64,000 bases of DNA from Pyxicephalus adspersus (taxonomy: Eukaryota > Chordata > Amphibia > Anura > Pyxicephalidae). Positions 41,049 to 56,300 of the stretch are shown piece by piece. Within the stretch, counting starts at the first letter, position 1; every line of letters begins with the position of its first letter. The translations under genes and the position numbers were made by a program. A model generated the notes under the pieces. It was not told the DNA's origin, did not search any database, and worked only from the letters and a program-made list of their open reading frames with translations. Location: contig NC_092859.1 in the NCBI RefSeq assembly GCF_032062135.1, positions 132,403,126 through 132,467,125 of the forward strand. Direction: 5' to 3'.

Positions 41049-41301
41049 TTAGGGCACAGTCGGTGAATGTGGTACAGGAATACCATTACGTATCTTCAGT
41101 TTTCCTCTTTTCTCCAGAGCAAAGCATGGATGTACTAGATGTTGAAACTGGCATTGAAATGTGTACAGGTGTTGGTTAATGTTCATGTTGAAAAAAGATA
41201 AACTGTCATAGTCATAGTCAAGCAGAATTCCAATTCTTGTCGGGGGTATTGTGATCCGAATGTCCGGGGCCACACCACAGTGCAGGAACTCATATCTGTG
41301 C
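41049..41301 (-). CDS. FSD2: FSD2 last coding exon (SPRY end)
   Basis: 253 nt, residues 743-826 and the TAA stop. It encodes [20 protein letters not shown], then [19 protein letters not shown] and [10 protein letters not shown], ending [19 protein letters not shown] is the conserved C-terminal SPRY motif. Confidence 0.95.
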
Positions 41302-44300
41302 CTGTTGAAAGATATTTTAAATTAATTACATGTTTAACATGCCACCAAAATAAATTATAATTAGCTACAATTGGTAATCATTTTCAAATGAAAGCTGAGA
41401 TCAGTGATACACTTACACCTAAATCACAACTTTGTAGAGAAAAAAAAAACACCCCGGTCATCTTCATATATTGCAAGAATTTTGGCAAACCTTGCAGCAG
41501 ATCCCTTCCTGCTTCTGAATAATTAAAGCTCTCCAAGGCTGGAGGAGATACACTTTCATCAGTGAAGCTGGGTGATCCAGCAAACCTGGAATGGATTTCT
41601 TCAAAGTCATTTGCTAGCAAATGTTTTGAATTCTGGACCACAATAATTCCAGGTTTACTGGATCTCCCAGGTTCACTAAATATATTGTATCTTCTCCAGT
41701 CTTGGAGAGCTTTGAGTTCCCACTAGAGATTAGTGAAAGTGAAAGATACGTTTATTATAATCGCATAAATATTTCCAATGCTATAATAACAAATATTGAA
41801 CCCTCTGGCATGTCTTTAAAGGAAAAGGTATATGAGAGAAATGTGAAGACTTTGCTGACCATTCTGGCAGCCACCCTGATCCCTTTTAAGTTAATGTTTT
41901 CAGTCAAAGATCTACAACAAGATTGTAGATTTGGACATCTGAATTTTCCCATCTGTGTACATCTTTTGGGTCATTGGCCCCGATTTATTAAAGCTCTCCA
42001 TGGCTGGGGAGGAAACACTTTCAGCTGGGTGATCCAGCAAACCTGGAAAAGATCTGGTCCAGAATTGAAAACGTTTGCTAACAAATAGCTAATACCTTTT
42101 AGTAAATACATTCCAGGTTTGCTGGATCGTGCAGCTTCACTGATGAAAGTGTATCCTCTCCAGCCTTGGAAAGCTCTAATAAATCAGGGCCATTGACTGT
42201 AAAAATACTGAATCCAGTCACTATTCCAGCTAACAACTAGCAGTAGAAAGCCAACAGTGGAAGCTCCAGTATTTTTGAAAGGTTTACATTAAATTTACAT
42301 TACAACTTGTAAAGATTGAGATGAATTTTTCTCATGTCATTATTGCTGGGGCTGCAACCTGTCATTGCAATATTACACAGTTCACATTATTACAGTCCCC
42401 CGCAAATTCTTAAACTTGTAAAAAACTAGTTAAAAATGTTCCCTTTACTCCTCCATCGCTTCACATGGGGTGAGGAGAAGTTATTTGTAAACTCCAAACA
42501 GCAACTTAAGGTATAATTTAAAGACCTAAGGAGTCTCTTCTCGTCCCCATGTGAGAGTGCTGGGTGCCTGCACATCCAGACGGGCCATCAGTGTCACATG
42601 AGAGGAAAGAGACTGAGTCTATTGCTCCCCCACACCCAGAAAGTACAGGGCATGTCACTTCACTTTCTGGACGAATAGAGGGGTCCAGGAAGTAAAGAAA
42701 GAGTGAGCATGAGCAGCTCCAGGGGGCAGCAGTGAACCTTTTTGCTTTCTCGCACAGGTTTGTGTCCCCTTTCATTGGAAAGCCTGAAACTGTTTCAGAT
42801 GTGAAGCCTTCTCTAAAATCTTCCCATGCTGAGAAGGACTGGTAATTAGGAAGGCCTGGCATTGGGTACACGTACTGCACTTTTCACCAGCAAAACCTCC
42901 TCACTTCTGACCTGCTTGTCAGATCGGCCACCAATGTGACTGCTAGGAATACAGAATCCAGCTTTTCCTGTGCTCTGCATCATCTAAGCTATGGTCATAT
43001 AGCAATACACAGGGGAACATGACCTGGAGCATTTTGGCTGGGTACAGATGGGCAAACATTGTATTTCCGATCTACTTTCTACTCGATGGGATCTAAAGTG
43101 AATCAGGAGTAAAATATATAAATATTTTTTATGATCAAGCATAATTGCCACATGACCAATTCTCCTTACTCATTGATCTAGAATAGATTGGACACGTTGG
43201 TAAATACTGATTGTAAGGTCACTTTTTTGTGCTCTGTGTGATAGATAACATTGGACATTCAAATTACTTTTTTGCCTGAGAAAATAGATTGGGGGTCAGG
43301 TATATGTGCAGTGTCTAAGGACTTGTAGACGATCATGTACAGATCAGAAAATCCATTGGATTGGGTTGAGTGCTAAATTGCCAGCATATATGCCCAATTC
43401 GTACCAGCCCTTACCTATGAAGCCTATCTAAGAAGACCCACATTATGATCGAGAAATGTGAAAATGTCTCATTGGCTGGTATTTATGTTCTTTTAATTTA
43501 GGGTAATGAATACTATACCGTGTTCGTGTACAGATGTGTCTCAGACACCAGGAACTATTGTTAGCTCCGAGCATACCACTTCTGTTTGTGTCTTCATAGG
43601 CAACACCAACCCTGTATTCTGTGTTCTCATCCACTTCTACTTCCCAGTAATGCCTCCCTTTGAAGGGTATGAGATTTCCCAAAACGGCAATACATCTGCA
43701 AACCAGAAAAAACAACATTTTCTTTATACATGTAAACAACGGAGATACTGGGTCTATGTATAGTACCACATCCCTTAATCATGCAACAACAGTATATAAA
43801 TCAGTGGAACCTAAGGTACAATGTTCAAGTAAAATCAATCACTTTATTAAGACATAATTAAAACAATAAAACAAACACTATTTAAATCATGCAATGTCAA
43901 ACAATCCTTTAACCAACTGTTTTACAAAAAATGTATGTGTTCCTCAACGTTCCTCGCTGGTATAGCTTCTTCAGGAGAAACACCAATGGTAGTACAGTAT
44001 AGCCAGCAAACCTAACAAGGTAAATTCCAATAACACCTTGATACAGGGAAATAACATCAGTGGTAAAGGATTGCCAGACTTCATGTGTCCATTTACAATC
44101 TCTCACTAGCATTAGCATGACATAGAACAGTGATCTTACTCTATTGGAATCTGCAGAGTAGTGACTACTCTAGACTAGAGCTGCCCCGACTCTCTGCAAT
44201 GGCACGGAGGGAGAAGAAGCGGGCCGGCTTCTTCTTCCCGGAGAGGACACCTGACGCTGGAGGACGACGCTGGAACACGACGATGGACGATCGCAGCGGG

Positions 44301-47300
44301 ACCAGGTAAGTGATCGATAAACCCGAACTTTTCTCACTGTATTTTCATAGGCATTCATATCTGCAGGCCTGAGTCTATCAATGGACCATGCAGAGAAAAT
44401 GTGAGGTGTGCCACAGACTCCTATCTGATTATTATGTCTTACAACAATCCCCTGTTGTGTCTGCTGGACACAGTCTAGTTGCATGGCATGCCTGTCATCT
44501 CGTGTCTATAGGTACCATTATGATGTGGAATGTTTAATTACCTTTTTACTTTTTATACAATACCTTGAGAAATTATTGCAGTGGTAAGGCAAATCCTCTA
44601 GACTTTCCTCCTCTTCACAAGAGATTGTGGATCCGTTATCAGAAATGGAGAGCAATGGATGAGAAGTTTCTTCATTAAGATAAAAGTAAGTACCTGAAAA
44701 GATTACAGGGTTGGATAAAATAATTTGCATTAATCAGAAAATTAGATTCAGAAAACAGTCAAAGTCTCAGACACTGAGCAAAGTTTGTTAAATTAGATTA
44801 ATGTTCTACCACAGAGAAAATGGCATTCTCAAGGGGCCTGGACAACAGGCATTGCATTGTTTGCATTGTGCATTGTTTCACCAAACATCCTGTTCTTAAG
44901 TTGAATTTGTATGTATTTGTATAAGTTGAAACAGGTACATTATCTTAATAAATGCATGTAGGACTTCTGTTGGTCTCACCATATTATTAGGCAGCATGAT
45001 GTCAGTTACTGTATAAAATCCTCACTGAGAGTTAAAAAGGAAATAAACTCAAAAGTCCCCCAAAACAAAAAAAATACACCTACCTTCAATCCCTTAGGGC
45101 CGGCGCTCCAGGCCCCCACCATCTTCTCCTCTTCTTCCTATGTCACCTGACCCAGGCAGGAGATCGTGTGACAAAAGGGTTCCTTGTGCGCATGCCTGAG
45201 CCTAGGCGATCGAGAATAACGGGGCGGTGCTGCACCATTTTTTTTTTTTAAAAAAGGGTGTTGCACTTAAAAAAGAACAAACAAACAGAATTTTTACCTT
45301 ACATAAAAGGGTTGTCTACCCTTTTATGTAAAGTAACTTTTGGAGCAAGCTGTGCTTTGATATGCAAAAATAAACCACTGCAGAGTTTGTCTTGGTCATT
45401 AATGAGTTACAAGAGGCTGCAGAAAGAGCTCACCACCTAAGATCAGGCACAACTTCAGCTGTGTTTAGCAAAAGATTTCTTCTGCAAGTCATGCAAACCA
45501 CCCCCTCCCCCCTTCAAGACTGTTCTGCACAGGAGCAAGTAGGGAAGCCCCGTTCATATCTAGGAGGCGTCTGTATGTCCGATGTCCTTAACCCGGGGAC
45601 TACCTGTACAACAAATCCATGTGACCAGCATGGCAAGGCTGATATGGTAACCACATGAGAATGAGCCCTCACAGTTCAGACAGCTTTCAGCCACATTGAT
45701 TTCTAGCTGTCAAAGGACGAAGGTAGATAAATGAATACAGAATGTGGTAGAATGATAATTTGTAAAATTAATATTTTATATTTTTACGAAAAAGGATTAT
45801 CATTACTTTGAAGCTGAACTTTTGGATAAGTAAGTATCACCTAAATAAAAGAGGCATGTGTACTCATGAATCTTGAGGTGTAATTCCTTGAGATCTGTAC
45901 CGTCATCCAGCCTGAATCCTTGTACAGGTTTTTCCTATAGTAAAGACCAGTCACTGCAGGTCTTTCACCTTGTTCTTGGTAATTAGTCTTGTATCCACCC
46001 ACATGCAATTTTCTGTACACAATCTATAAAGGGTGGTCATGTTGGGTTCCCCAACCCCCACATCTCTGCTCTTTCCCGAAGCTATGTGCAGCACAGTGAT
46101 GATGCCACTACTAATAATTACTAATATATAGTAATACCTGAGTTTGCAGAGGCATTTGGCAAACACAAGGTGAATTTGTATTCATTGCAGCTTGTAAGAA
46201 ATATATTTACATTTAAGCTCCTGTGCCTGAAGGTAACTTTTACAGTTGCACAAGGTTTGTATTTGTAATCGATAAAAGCCAACTTTCCCTACAGCTAAGA
46301 GATGCATTGTGTATGGCAATGAAAATGAATCATTGAATAACTTTAGAAACTTAGGACATTTAGGTCTCATGGTTATTGGTTCATCATTGGCTGATTTCAT
46401 TGACTGTGCAGGTCACAATGGGAGCACTGAATGGTTTCTACGATGTTTCTACACAGTGAATGTGATAAGGTGAGCAGAGAAGTATGTGTGACAATAAAAT
46501 AGTAAATGGCATTTGCCATCCTCCTCCTGCACAATGAATACCTGTGGTATTAATGGAAACAGGCTTGCTGCTCTCGCTCGGCCCACCCACATTCACAGCT
46601 TTGACGCTGATGTGATACATCCCATTCGGCTTCAGCAGGATGAGGGATTCACAGATGGGAATTCCAACAATACACCTGTGAAAGAACATTGTGAATTACT
46701 AGTAGCAAGTATGCAGCTGACAGCAGACATAACAATTAATTTAGCACTAAGGGAGTTTTATTCAAATAGCAGCTTTTCAGAGTAAATTGAGGTCTAATTC
46801 AGTTAAATTCTCTTAAAGATATAATTGTTCCGCCTGTTCATAAATATAGATCAGAGCTGTAATTTGAGTATTTCATGAGTTCCCTCTCTTTTAGCACTTT
46901 CTCTTATCCCACTTTCTCTTATCCCACAATCCAGAAGTACATCTATTATATAAAACACATGAAGCATTATATTAATTACAAGGATTGGTACCTGTTCAAA
47001 GAGCTGTATCAGGGAAGAAGTGAATCAATCAGTGAGCTACTGATTCACACATCTTTATGTACAGTATATGTAATTCACGGTAGCAAGAATTCAGAGAACC
47101 CATTATAGGGTCACTGGGAGTGTCTTCCTCTGATGTCTGCATCAACAGTCACTGTCATATTCCTAATGCAAATTTGTGTACCGATAAGCTAAGCACAATT
47201 TTATTTTATATCAGACTTTCCATTTTGGAGGGACAGCATGGAGCGTGCAACAATTTTAATATTGCATCATGTAAGCTGTACTAGCTGTATGCAGCTGTAT

Positions 47301-50300
47301 GTCAGAAAAAATTGCAGAAATATACATAAAAAATAGTATCTGGTATGCCTCCTGTTCAAGATGACAAAGCAGGGCCTTTGATCTAAAAATTTCAATTCAA
47401 GTCTTAGACTGTGTACACACATCAAATTATTTTACCTGCTATTTCTTGGTACAGACACATGTTGAAAAAAAAATATATCTCTGACATAGTCTAGAGCGGT
47501 ATGTGTGTGTGATGGTAGCTTTGAGGGTAAAGTATACTTACTCTGAAAAAGAGTTGTCTTCTTTCTCATTTTTAGCGTTCTGTATTTCCACAGTGTATGA
47601 TTCTACAGGGTTAATGTTCCCGGATTCCCAGCAGATGAAAGCTGCATCCTCACAACTGAGACATTCTTTGGTTTTAATGATAGGAGGGGAAGGAGCTAGA
47701 GACAAGAAAGCATAATGTAATCTTCCATCTAAGGTATTGGATTGTGTATTAATGTGTAAATTATACCAGTTTATTATAACAATGCAGAACATAAAAAATT
47801 AAGGTTTATCTACACATACTATATACAGCTATAAAAAAAACAACAAAAATTCCTAATTTAAAAGCTATTGTGACACACGAGCAATTCTGGATATACAGTT
47901 TGCCCATGGGCATAAAGGAATATTTTCATGGTTCTGCCCACTAAATGAAAACAAAAATCAGGCTATGTGATGTAAATACCTTCTGTCCTAAGAAGACTCT
48001 ACTATACTACCCTGAGGGTGTCAAACAAACAGGACTGTGGCAACAAAAACGGACCAACTGTGTATTTCACATTTATTTTAGTGGACCGCTGTACAATGAG
48101 TGTTTATGATTTTTTACTAATATCCTTGATGTACACAGTGCAGTGAAAGCCTAATGAGCTTGTGTGCAGGGGATATAAAAAAGAAGACATTTCTGGAAAT
48201 GATTTTAAAAATATTTGGATCTATTATGATATTAGGAAATAATTGTAATTTTATAAAATCCTTTAAACATTTGTATGTGAATGTAATTTGCCATTTTACA
48301 TTTTTAAAAGTAACCACAAGATTTCTGTTGTTACCCATAATATCCAAAATTTCCTCTGTGTGCATTTCTGGAGCTAGTTTCCCTTTGTTACTACCGGTAG
48401 GAGATTGACTCCAAAGATAATTCCCATCCACTGGCATTTTTCTGTTTAATGATTACGTTGCAGAAAAAAGCACCCTTGCTGGCAGGGGTTTAGCAGCCGC
48501 TGGGGCCTAGGGTTTGTTCAGACTGGATGGCAGGCATGGCAGTTTCTGTGCAGCAGCTGGTACTGTCCACTGTCCCAATCAATGCGTTGGTTCTGAACAT
48601 TTTATAGCGGATGGATGTGGACAGTACTGAACCCATGTGCTCCTAACTTCTATATGGACATCCACAGTAGCATTGTCAGCCCTGCCTGCTGAACTACAGA
48701 ACAATGCTTGTCCCCATCCCCCTTCGTCCCAGTCCACATGTATGTATCCCCTTACTTAGGGGTACGTCTGAGGAATACCTGTACATACACAAGGAAATGC
48801 TTTCTTATTAACACTATAAATTGTTTGCTAAGTTACACTGTTCCTAATTTGAAGTGCACTATGAGTAAAACAATGGCTGGATGCCCATTTTCCTTTCATG
48901 CTTTGGGTACTAATTACAGTTTGTTATATGACCATACCATTACCTGTCACATACACTGCATTTTCACTTGCTGGGCTCTCTCCACTTGCGTTTATTGCAA
49001 TGACCCAGAATTCATACTGTGTGTTTGGCATCAGGTTTGTTACCGTACAGTATGTTTCTTTGGATCGTATCATAAACTCTATGGACAGAAAGAAATTGAA
49101 GAATAAGATATGTATCATCATTATTTAATACAGTATTCATTTCAAGTCATTTGTATGCATGAAGGAACTATGATGGCTGCCAGTAGTGTCCATACTGGTT
49201 GCTGACTGTCATGCTGACATTAAATAACTATGCAGATCATAAAGTTTAGATTGGCTCTGGCTTCAGCTAAGGTATGCTTGTTCCACATCCAGTGACCCAG
49301 ATCATTGTCCATCCAGTGATGGCAGCAATTTTTTAAAGATGGCCAGCAATTGCAGTATCCATATTTCTCTCCCAGTGGATGTAGAATTTTGAGCACTGAA
49401 TAAGGATTATAGGTTGAATGTTTATATGATTTTGAGGGGTACTCAAATGTGCACTATGTTGGCATAGTAGGTGTAAGGGAGCAGGGCCAGAATTTATTAT
49501 TGTTCCTAGTAATGAAACAAGGTAGATTTATTTATAGAATAAATACTCTGCAAATGGTTGCCCATACAAAAAAACACAGCTTTCCCCTATTCACCAAATC
49601 AAGGTAAGATTGACTTTGCTGCTTCTTTGGTAAATCAACCTCAATGTCCTGTCCTGCAGGCCTCCTATTAATAGAATATAATAAAAATTCCACTTTAGTG
49701 GTCAAGTCAGGGCCTATTTTAAGCGCTATTGGCTTTAACCACTTTATTACAATATACCTTTATACTGTCCAAAAGTCAGATTTATTTATAATCCTCATTG
49801 TCCTCTGGATTTTACATCCTTTATTTTAGTATTCCCTTATATCTTCCTGATCAGCAGCTTTTTTGTTAGATATCAAAGAGAAATTATGCATAATATTATA
49901 ATGCATTGGCAGCCCATATAATTCATGACCAAAGGTCCCCAGTGGGTGGCTTGTTAGTTAAGGAAATCTTTTTAAAACTGTTGGCAATATTTTACTAAAA
50001 ACAAAGATTTCATTTTTCACCCAAGTATATGGTAAAGCCACACACAAACATCAAGGTTCCTCATTGCAGTGTGGTCCTTTCTCAAATCTATGGGAGCACA
50101 CATGCATATATCCTGTGCAGCAATGAAAAAACTGAGAAGGAAATCATCGTAATATTAACTCCCTTAAACTGTTACACAACAGGAAAATACCAGACTCATT
50201 CAAGGTAATAGCAGGCCTTGTATACATATACACATAATACAACTTCAAAACAAACAAATTAAAAAGGATCACATTAACGAGGACTATTAACTATTACTAA

Positions 50301-53300
50301 ATTGAAAAAAATTACTTCCCAAACAAGTTCCTAATGTTCAAATACAAGGTAGATCTCACACTAATGAATAAGCACACAGAATAGAGCCCAAGTCTATCTA
50401 AAGGGTAAATACATCTTTTGTAATAAGGATCAGTCTTGGGTTAGGTTCAGAGTCAGCCGCCAGCATTGCTGCACTGTTTCTTAAGGAACCGACATTTGCA
50501 CATTTGACAGGGGGTAACAGTGACTGGTACTGAACCTTTCACTGCCTCCCCATTCATATTCTCTTGATCACAATGTAGAGTAGAGAGGAAGTGGTTTAGT
50601 AACATGAGGAAGCAGTAACCACACTGCCACCTCATCGCCAGATCCTAACTTTACCCTAAACTCACCATAGATGTAGCAATTTGTTTGTACAATCGCCTTT
50701 CGATCTGCTAAAATGTATAAAGTGCTAGGACCTGTTTGATTTGATCTACATATTTGGATAGCCAATATATAATAAATTCTATATATTGGTGCTTGACCAA
50801 TGTCAGCCTTTTTTGTAAAGTACAGTTAGTAGTGGCCCTTATCATGGTTCTAGGCTGCTGACTTTCTGAACACGATGGTATAGATGTGTAAGTTGATCAA
50901 TTTTTTATAAACAAAATGAATAGCGCCTGGTACAAAACTGTTGGAAGCTTTTCGATCATGGAAAAATATGGTAATCTTTTATGATGCTGATAAGTACAGC
51001 TAACATGTTTCAGGGGAACATGTTGAGAGAACATTGACTGCTCAATGTCCTAAATTCAGGGCATATAACCTGAAATGGTTGTGTCCCCTCTGGACATCTT
51101 GTACCATATACTGCTGCTTGGAATAACATTACAATGATAAACAGCCACGTATATGCTGCTGGTTTTCCTACTACAAAACAACAATTTTTTTATGAAGCAT
51201 ACAATTGGTGTATGCATATTGCATTGCTCAATGAATTGTGTATGGCAATTTTTTCTTCTTTAATTTATGTTTCAGAAAAATGTTGGCATACAAACACTGT
51301 ACAATCAGGTAGATAGGTTTAGTGATTGAGGCTGCAATGTAAACAAAGATTCAAGCATACCCTGGTGGTATATCTCTGCTTGTGTTCATTGATTTTGGTT
51401 AGGTTCCATGTGTTTGTTGTATAAAATAAAGTCAAGCTTCTTACATAACAGAAGATCAGTATTCACATTATACACATCACATAATTTTACTTTACTGCTG
51501 CAAACTCTGCAGAATTGTATACACAAATTTGTTAATGTATGTTATGCTCTTGTTTCAAAGTAAGCAAGTTGTTAACACTCAACATATCCATAACATGTAT
51601 GTAGTGACATAGGGCCTGATTTATTAAAGCTCTCCAAAGCTGGAGAGGATACACTTCCATCAGTGAAACTGGGTGATCCAGCCTTTTTCATAGCAAATGT
51701 TTTGAATCCTGGAGCCAGTTTGCTGGATCACCCGGCTGCACTGATGAAAGTGTATCTTCTCCAGCCTTTAAGAGCTTTAATAAATCAGGTCTATTGCTCC
51801 ACGGTGACATGCCAGGACCTTATGGAACAGGAAATATTTACCATCCCACAACCTTAGGGACGGTAAATAGCATAGGAGTAGAGGTAGTGAGGCCTAAGGT
51901 ATTAGCACAATCGTTGTTGTATTTCATATTGAGTCAGAATGATTTAAATGATTTATCTAAATCAATGTAATTTGTGCTATTAGTGACAAACGTGCACTGT
52001 GTAATGAAGTAGAGGGTTTAATCACACTGGCTGATTAGGGTAAAGCTGAGAAGGCCCTGATCATAATTGCTCAATAAAGACGTGGGGTGTGCAAGAAATA
52101 TAGGCCTCAATTGTCATGGATTTATCATTACACAGCAGAAATATCAAAAAAGAATCCGAAGAGATTTAATTTATGACTCATACATCATTATTTCACCACA
52201 AGGAGACTATTCCTGTAAATCCGTGTACAGTGGGATCACTTAAGCTCATAATACTTGAAAAGTACCTGTTAATATTACACTAAATATACAATACTGAAAT
52301 ATTTAAAGTGGACCAGCATTGGTTTTATAATAAACATATACATGCTAAGTATTCTATAGGTAATATATCTACAAGAGTTGATTTTCTTTCAAAAAGATTA
52401 TAATAATCTCTCTGCTGAAGTCAGTGGGCTTTCTCTCTTCCCATTAGGGTGGAAAGGAGCTCCAAATTTGTTTAGGCATCATAGGATTAAGATGCTGGTA
52501 CAGACCTTACATACAGGTAAATTCCAGTGTACAGTAAATACTCTTAATGCTTTAGAAGTGGACTTTTGTTTCCCCACATAGCCCTCGGTTGCCTTTCTGC
52601 TCTCCCTCTTAGTATAGCAAGCCCAGGATTGAAAACATTTGCTAACAAATAGCAAATTACTTTTTAGAAATCCTTCTAGGTTTGTTGGATCATCCAGCTT
52701 CACAGATAAATGTGTATCCTCCCCAGTCTTGGATAGCTTTAATAAATCAGCCCCTATATATCAAAGCTGATAGGCGAATAACTGATTACAAAATTAAAAT
52801 GCAAGTATGTCAATTATTATCCTGCCAAATATTTGTATTCCTCTTCAACTAGTCCTGCGATCAACACAGCCAGATGGAACCACACTTTACTGCATTTAAA
52901 ATAAGCAGCTTGGTCCCCCCCCCCATACCTCCAGTCTGTGTTTGTATAGAGAAAAAGGAGCCGCAAAATTATGGCCTCATCTTTTTCTATCCACTCATCA
53001 GCACATGTGCATGCAGCTGAGCCTGATTGGCTCCTAGCATTGTTTCTCCCTCTCCCAGCCTCCACCGTGTTGTACAAGGATTACCAGGAGCAAACATTGA
53101 ATCAAGTTTGTAAATTTAGTTGCATTTGAAAATACATTTTTTTATTATGAACGAATACATTACTACAGTAATAGCTTGGTTGTTAAGTTCTTCGCACTGG
53201 TTGAATGTTATATATTTTTGTTTTAAAATAATAAAAGAATTCTTATTTCATGCAAAAAGATCAACAAATGTACGAATAGGGAGTAAAAATGCACTACACG

Positions 53301-56300
53301 TAGTACAATGGTTTATTAGGAAAGCTTTACCTTGCCGATCCTCCCCTTGAGCAACATCAGATACCGGCTTATAGAAGAGGTGGTAATGTTCTACTGTGTC
53401 TTCTGAGTAAAGACTCCAGCATACGCGGAGAGATACTGCTGTGGCAGAGTTGGGTGCTTGGGGGTTAATTACAGGAGCTGAAGGCACTGCAGTATAAAGA
53501 TATTTGAGATTACTGGGAGATCAATTCATAAATATAATAAATCATATTGTAAATACTATGCCATGGACAATGGTGACAGACCGCATGACGGTGTATGATG
53601 TGATCATAGAACACACAGCTGAAGGTACATGATCATGACCTTCCTAATGACTCATCTGCTGCTAATAAATTAAAGACTACAGCAAAAAAGACTAATGAGT
53701 GTGGTTGATCACAAATTGACCTTAAATTTACCAGAAAGCATCTGAACAAGAAAATAGATGTTGTTTAATTTATAATACAATTTTTTAATGTCCCACATAA
53801 GAATTTCTGAAAACACAAGTAAGTAAGTGTTTCAGGATTTTTTTCAGTCATGTGTGTGGACAGCCAGTTTAACTCAAATGTCCACATTTCTTTAGACCAG
53901 AGACAAACATAACATCTCTTCTATGATATGCACACTTCTGTCATAGGATTAGGTTGTGGCAGCAGTAATAGAAAATGTAGTTTCCTTTAACAAACCTCAT
54001 GTAAAATGAGTATTTTCCTAAATACCTGGTGGCTTTTTNNNNNNNNNNNNNNNNNNNNNNNNNNNNNNNNNNNNNNNNNNNNNNNNNNNNNNNNNNNNNN
54101 NNNNNNNNNNNNNNNNNNNNNNNNNNNNNNNNNNNNNNNNNNNNNNNNNNNNNNNNNNNNNNNNNNNNNNNNNNNNNNNNNNNNNNNNNNNNNNNNNNNN
54201 NNNNNNNNNNNNNNNNNNNNNNNNNNNNNNNNNNNNNNNNNNNNNNNNNNNNNNNNNNNNNNNNNNNNNNNNNNNNNNNNNNNNNNNNNNNNNNNNNNNN
54301 NNNNNNNNNNNNNNNNNNNNNNNNNNNNNNNNNNNNNNNNNNNNNNNNNNNNNNNNNNNNNNNNNNNNNNNNNNNNNNNNNNNNNNNNNNNNNNNNNNNN
54401 NNNNNNNNNNNNNNNNNNNNNNNNNNNNNNNNNNNNNNNNNNNNNNNNNNNNNNNNNNNNNNNNNNNNNNNNNNNNNNNNNNNNNNNNNNNNNNNNNNNN
54501 NNNNNNNNNNNNNNNNNNNNNNNNNNNNNNNNNNNNNNNNNNNNNNNNNNNNNNNNNNNNNNNNNNNNNNNNNNNNNNNNNNNNNNNNNNNNNNNNNNNN
54601 NNNNNNNNNNNNNNNNNNNNNNNNNNNNNNNNNNNNNNNNNNNNNNNNNNNNNNNNNNNNNNNNNNNNNNNNNNNNNNNNNNNNNNNNNNNNNNNNNNNN
54701 NNNNNNNNNNNNNNNNNNNNNNNNNNNNNNATTCTATGTGTTACAGAAAATAAATAAAATACATCTATCACCAGTATGAAAGCTGTCATTTTACAGTTGT
54801 GATTTTATGAAATCAACATTAAACTAATAATCAAGCTTGTACAGGGAAGTTCCATAATAATGAAGGGTGCAGAGTGCATGCGATGAGTGATCTTGCTGGA
54901 CAGGTAACTAGTACCGGTATTCTGACTTAACATGTTACAATTTAACTGTGCAGTCTAGATCAAAAACTATATAATATCAGAGTGTTACAAATGGAATAGA
55001 TAGTTTATGTAGGCCCTTCTGTTGCATTATTTGGTGACTCTAAAGACAATTGTACAGTCAGACTGCAATGTGTAAAGGATTAATTTTTGTTTAAATGATC
55101 TGGTGCCAGGGTAGTTTTAAGACTGGGCGGTCAAGCTACCCATTACAGTATGTTATATGTGTCAGATGTCCATTACCTGGCAGGGTATTAATGGAATCCA
55201 AAAGGTTTTCCACATCAGAAAAATCTAAATTATTGTTTTCAAATTCTGCATTTGTAGAAATATTCAGATTGATGTCTGTGTTGAAGTACTCATGGAGTCT
55301 GCAAATATTAAGAATTAGTTTTATTAATCCACATTGAAAACAGATGAGCTAAAATGTAAATATACTGTTTTACTGATCAAAAACAGAAAACTACTCAAAC
55401 TCTCTTACTCAGATAATGCTCAGATTGCTCAGTACTCAGATTGCTCACCCTATCTGTGTAATTTATCTTTATTTTTACCAAAGATTGTAATTTTTTTTTT
55501 TCTGTCAGGTGCTTTTTATCCAATTAGGATGACTTTAGAGATGTAAGGTTGTGGTGCTGTTACTGCTTCCTGATAGTCACAAGCTGTGCCCATGTAGGGT
55601 CCCACCTGTGGTCGCTCATAGGGATTAAATATGGACTATAGTAAACAGTTTAGTGCCATCCACTGCTGAATACAAAAAAAATGGTAAAAAGACCTCATTA
55701 GGAACCAGTGTGGTGGTTGAAGCGGCTAAGCGGCTGACAAGGTGCCAACCCCAGAGAATGTCTGTTTCATTCCCTGCCTGACACATGGCCTTAAATTCTT
55801 TGCATATGCACCATTTCAGTATTGTTTCAGTCATACATAAAACAACACTTTAGTCCAGTTGTATATTCTAAATATATATGCTAAATTCTAAACAATGTTT
55901 TTGATACTACATTCTTGGTCCATTGAATCCCAAGTCCAGTTTTTTTTTGCATAGTTAAGCAGTCTACAATTTTCCACAATCCTCCAGACAGAAAGTAGAC
56001 TAAAGCTGCGTACACACTTGCAATTTTTGTCGTTGGAAAGGATCTTTCACGATCCTTTCCAACGACAAGGGGCTGCAAGATGCATGAACGATGCTGTACA
56101 TACAGCACCGTTCATGCTCTATGGAGAGGGGAGGGGGGAGAGCGACGGAGCGGCACCCTGCTGCGCACTTTCCCCTTCCCTTTCATTACGATCGGCTGTC
56201 GTCCATCGTCCGTGGATCCGGCAGGTCGGTCGTCCGGACGATGGACGACACCGACTGTACACACGGAAGATTTTCGCCCGATAATTGGCCGATGCCGATT

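Larger units (their letters stand above)
41302..43518 (-). other. FSD2 intron
   Basis: Two hairpin MITEs and a separate element with inverted ends at 43036-43410. 42200-43030 shows nothing identifiable. Confidence 0.8.
49079..53330 (-). other. FSD2 intron
   Basis: One complete and one half hairpin MITE. Otherwise AT-rich with no identified element. Frame joins exon 6 to exon 7 directly. Confidence 0.8.

Noticed and set aside
41702..42088. 128-codon + strand frame
   Set aside because: Runs between and into two hairpin MITE copies on the strand opposite FSD2; no conserved sequence.
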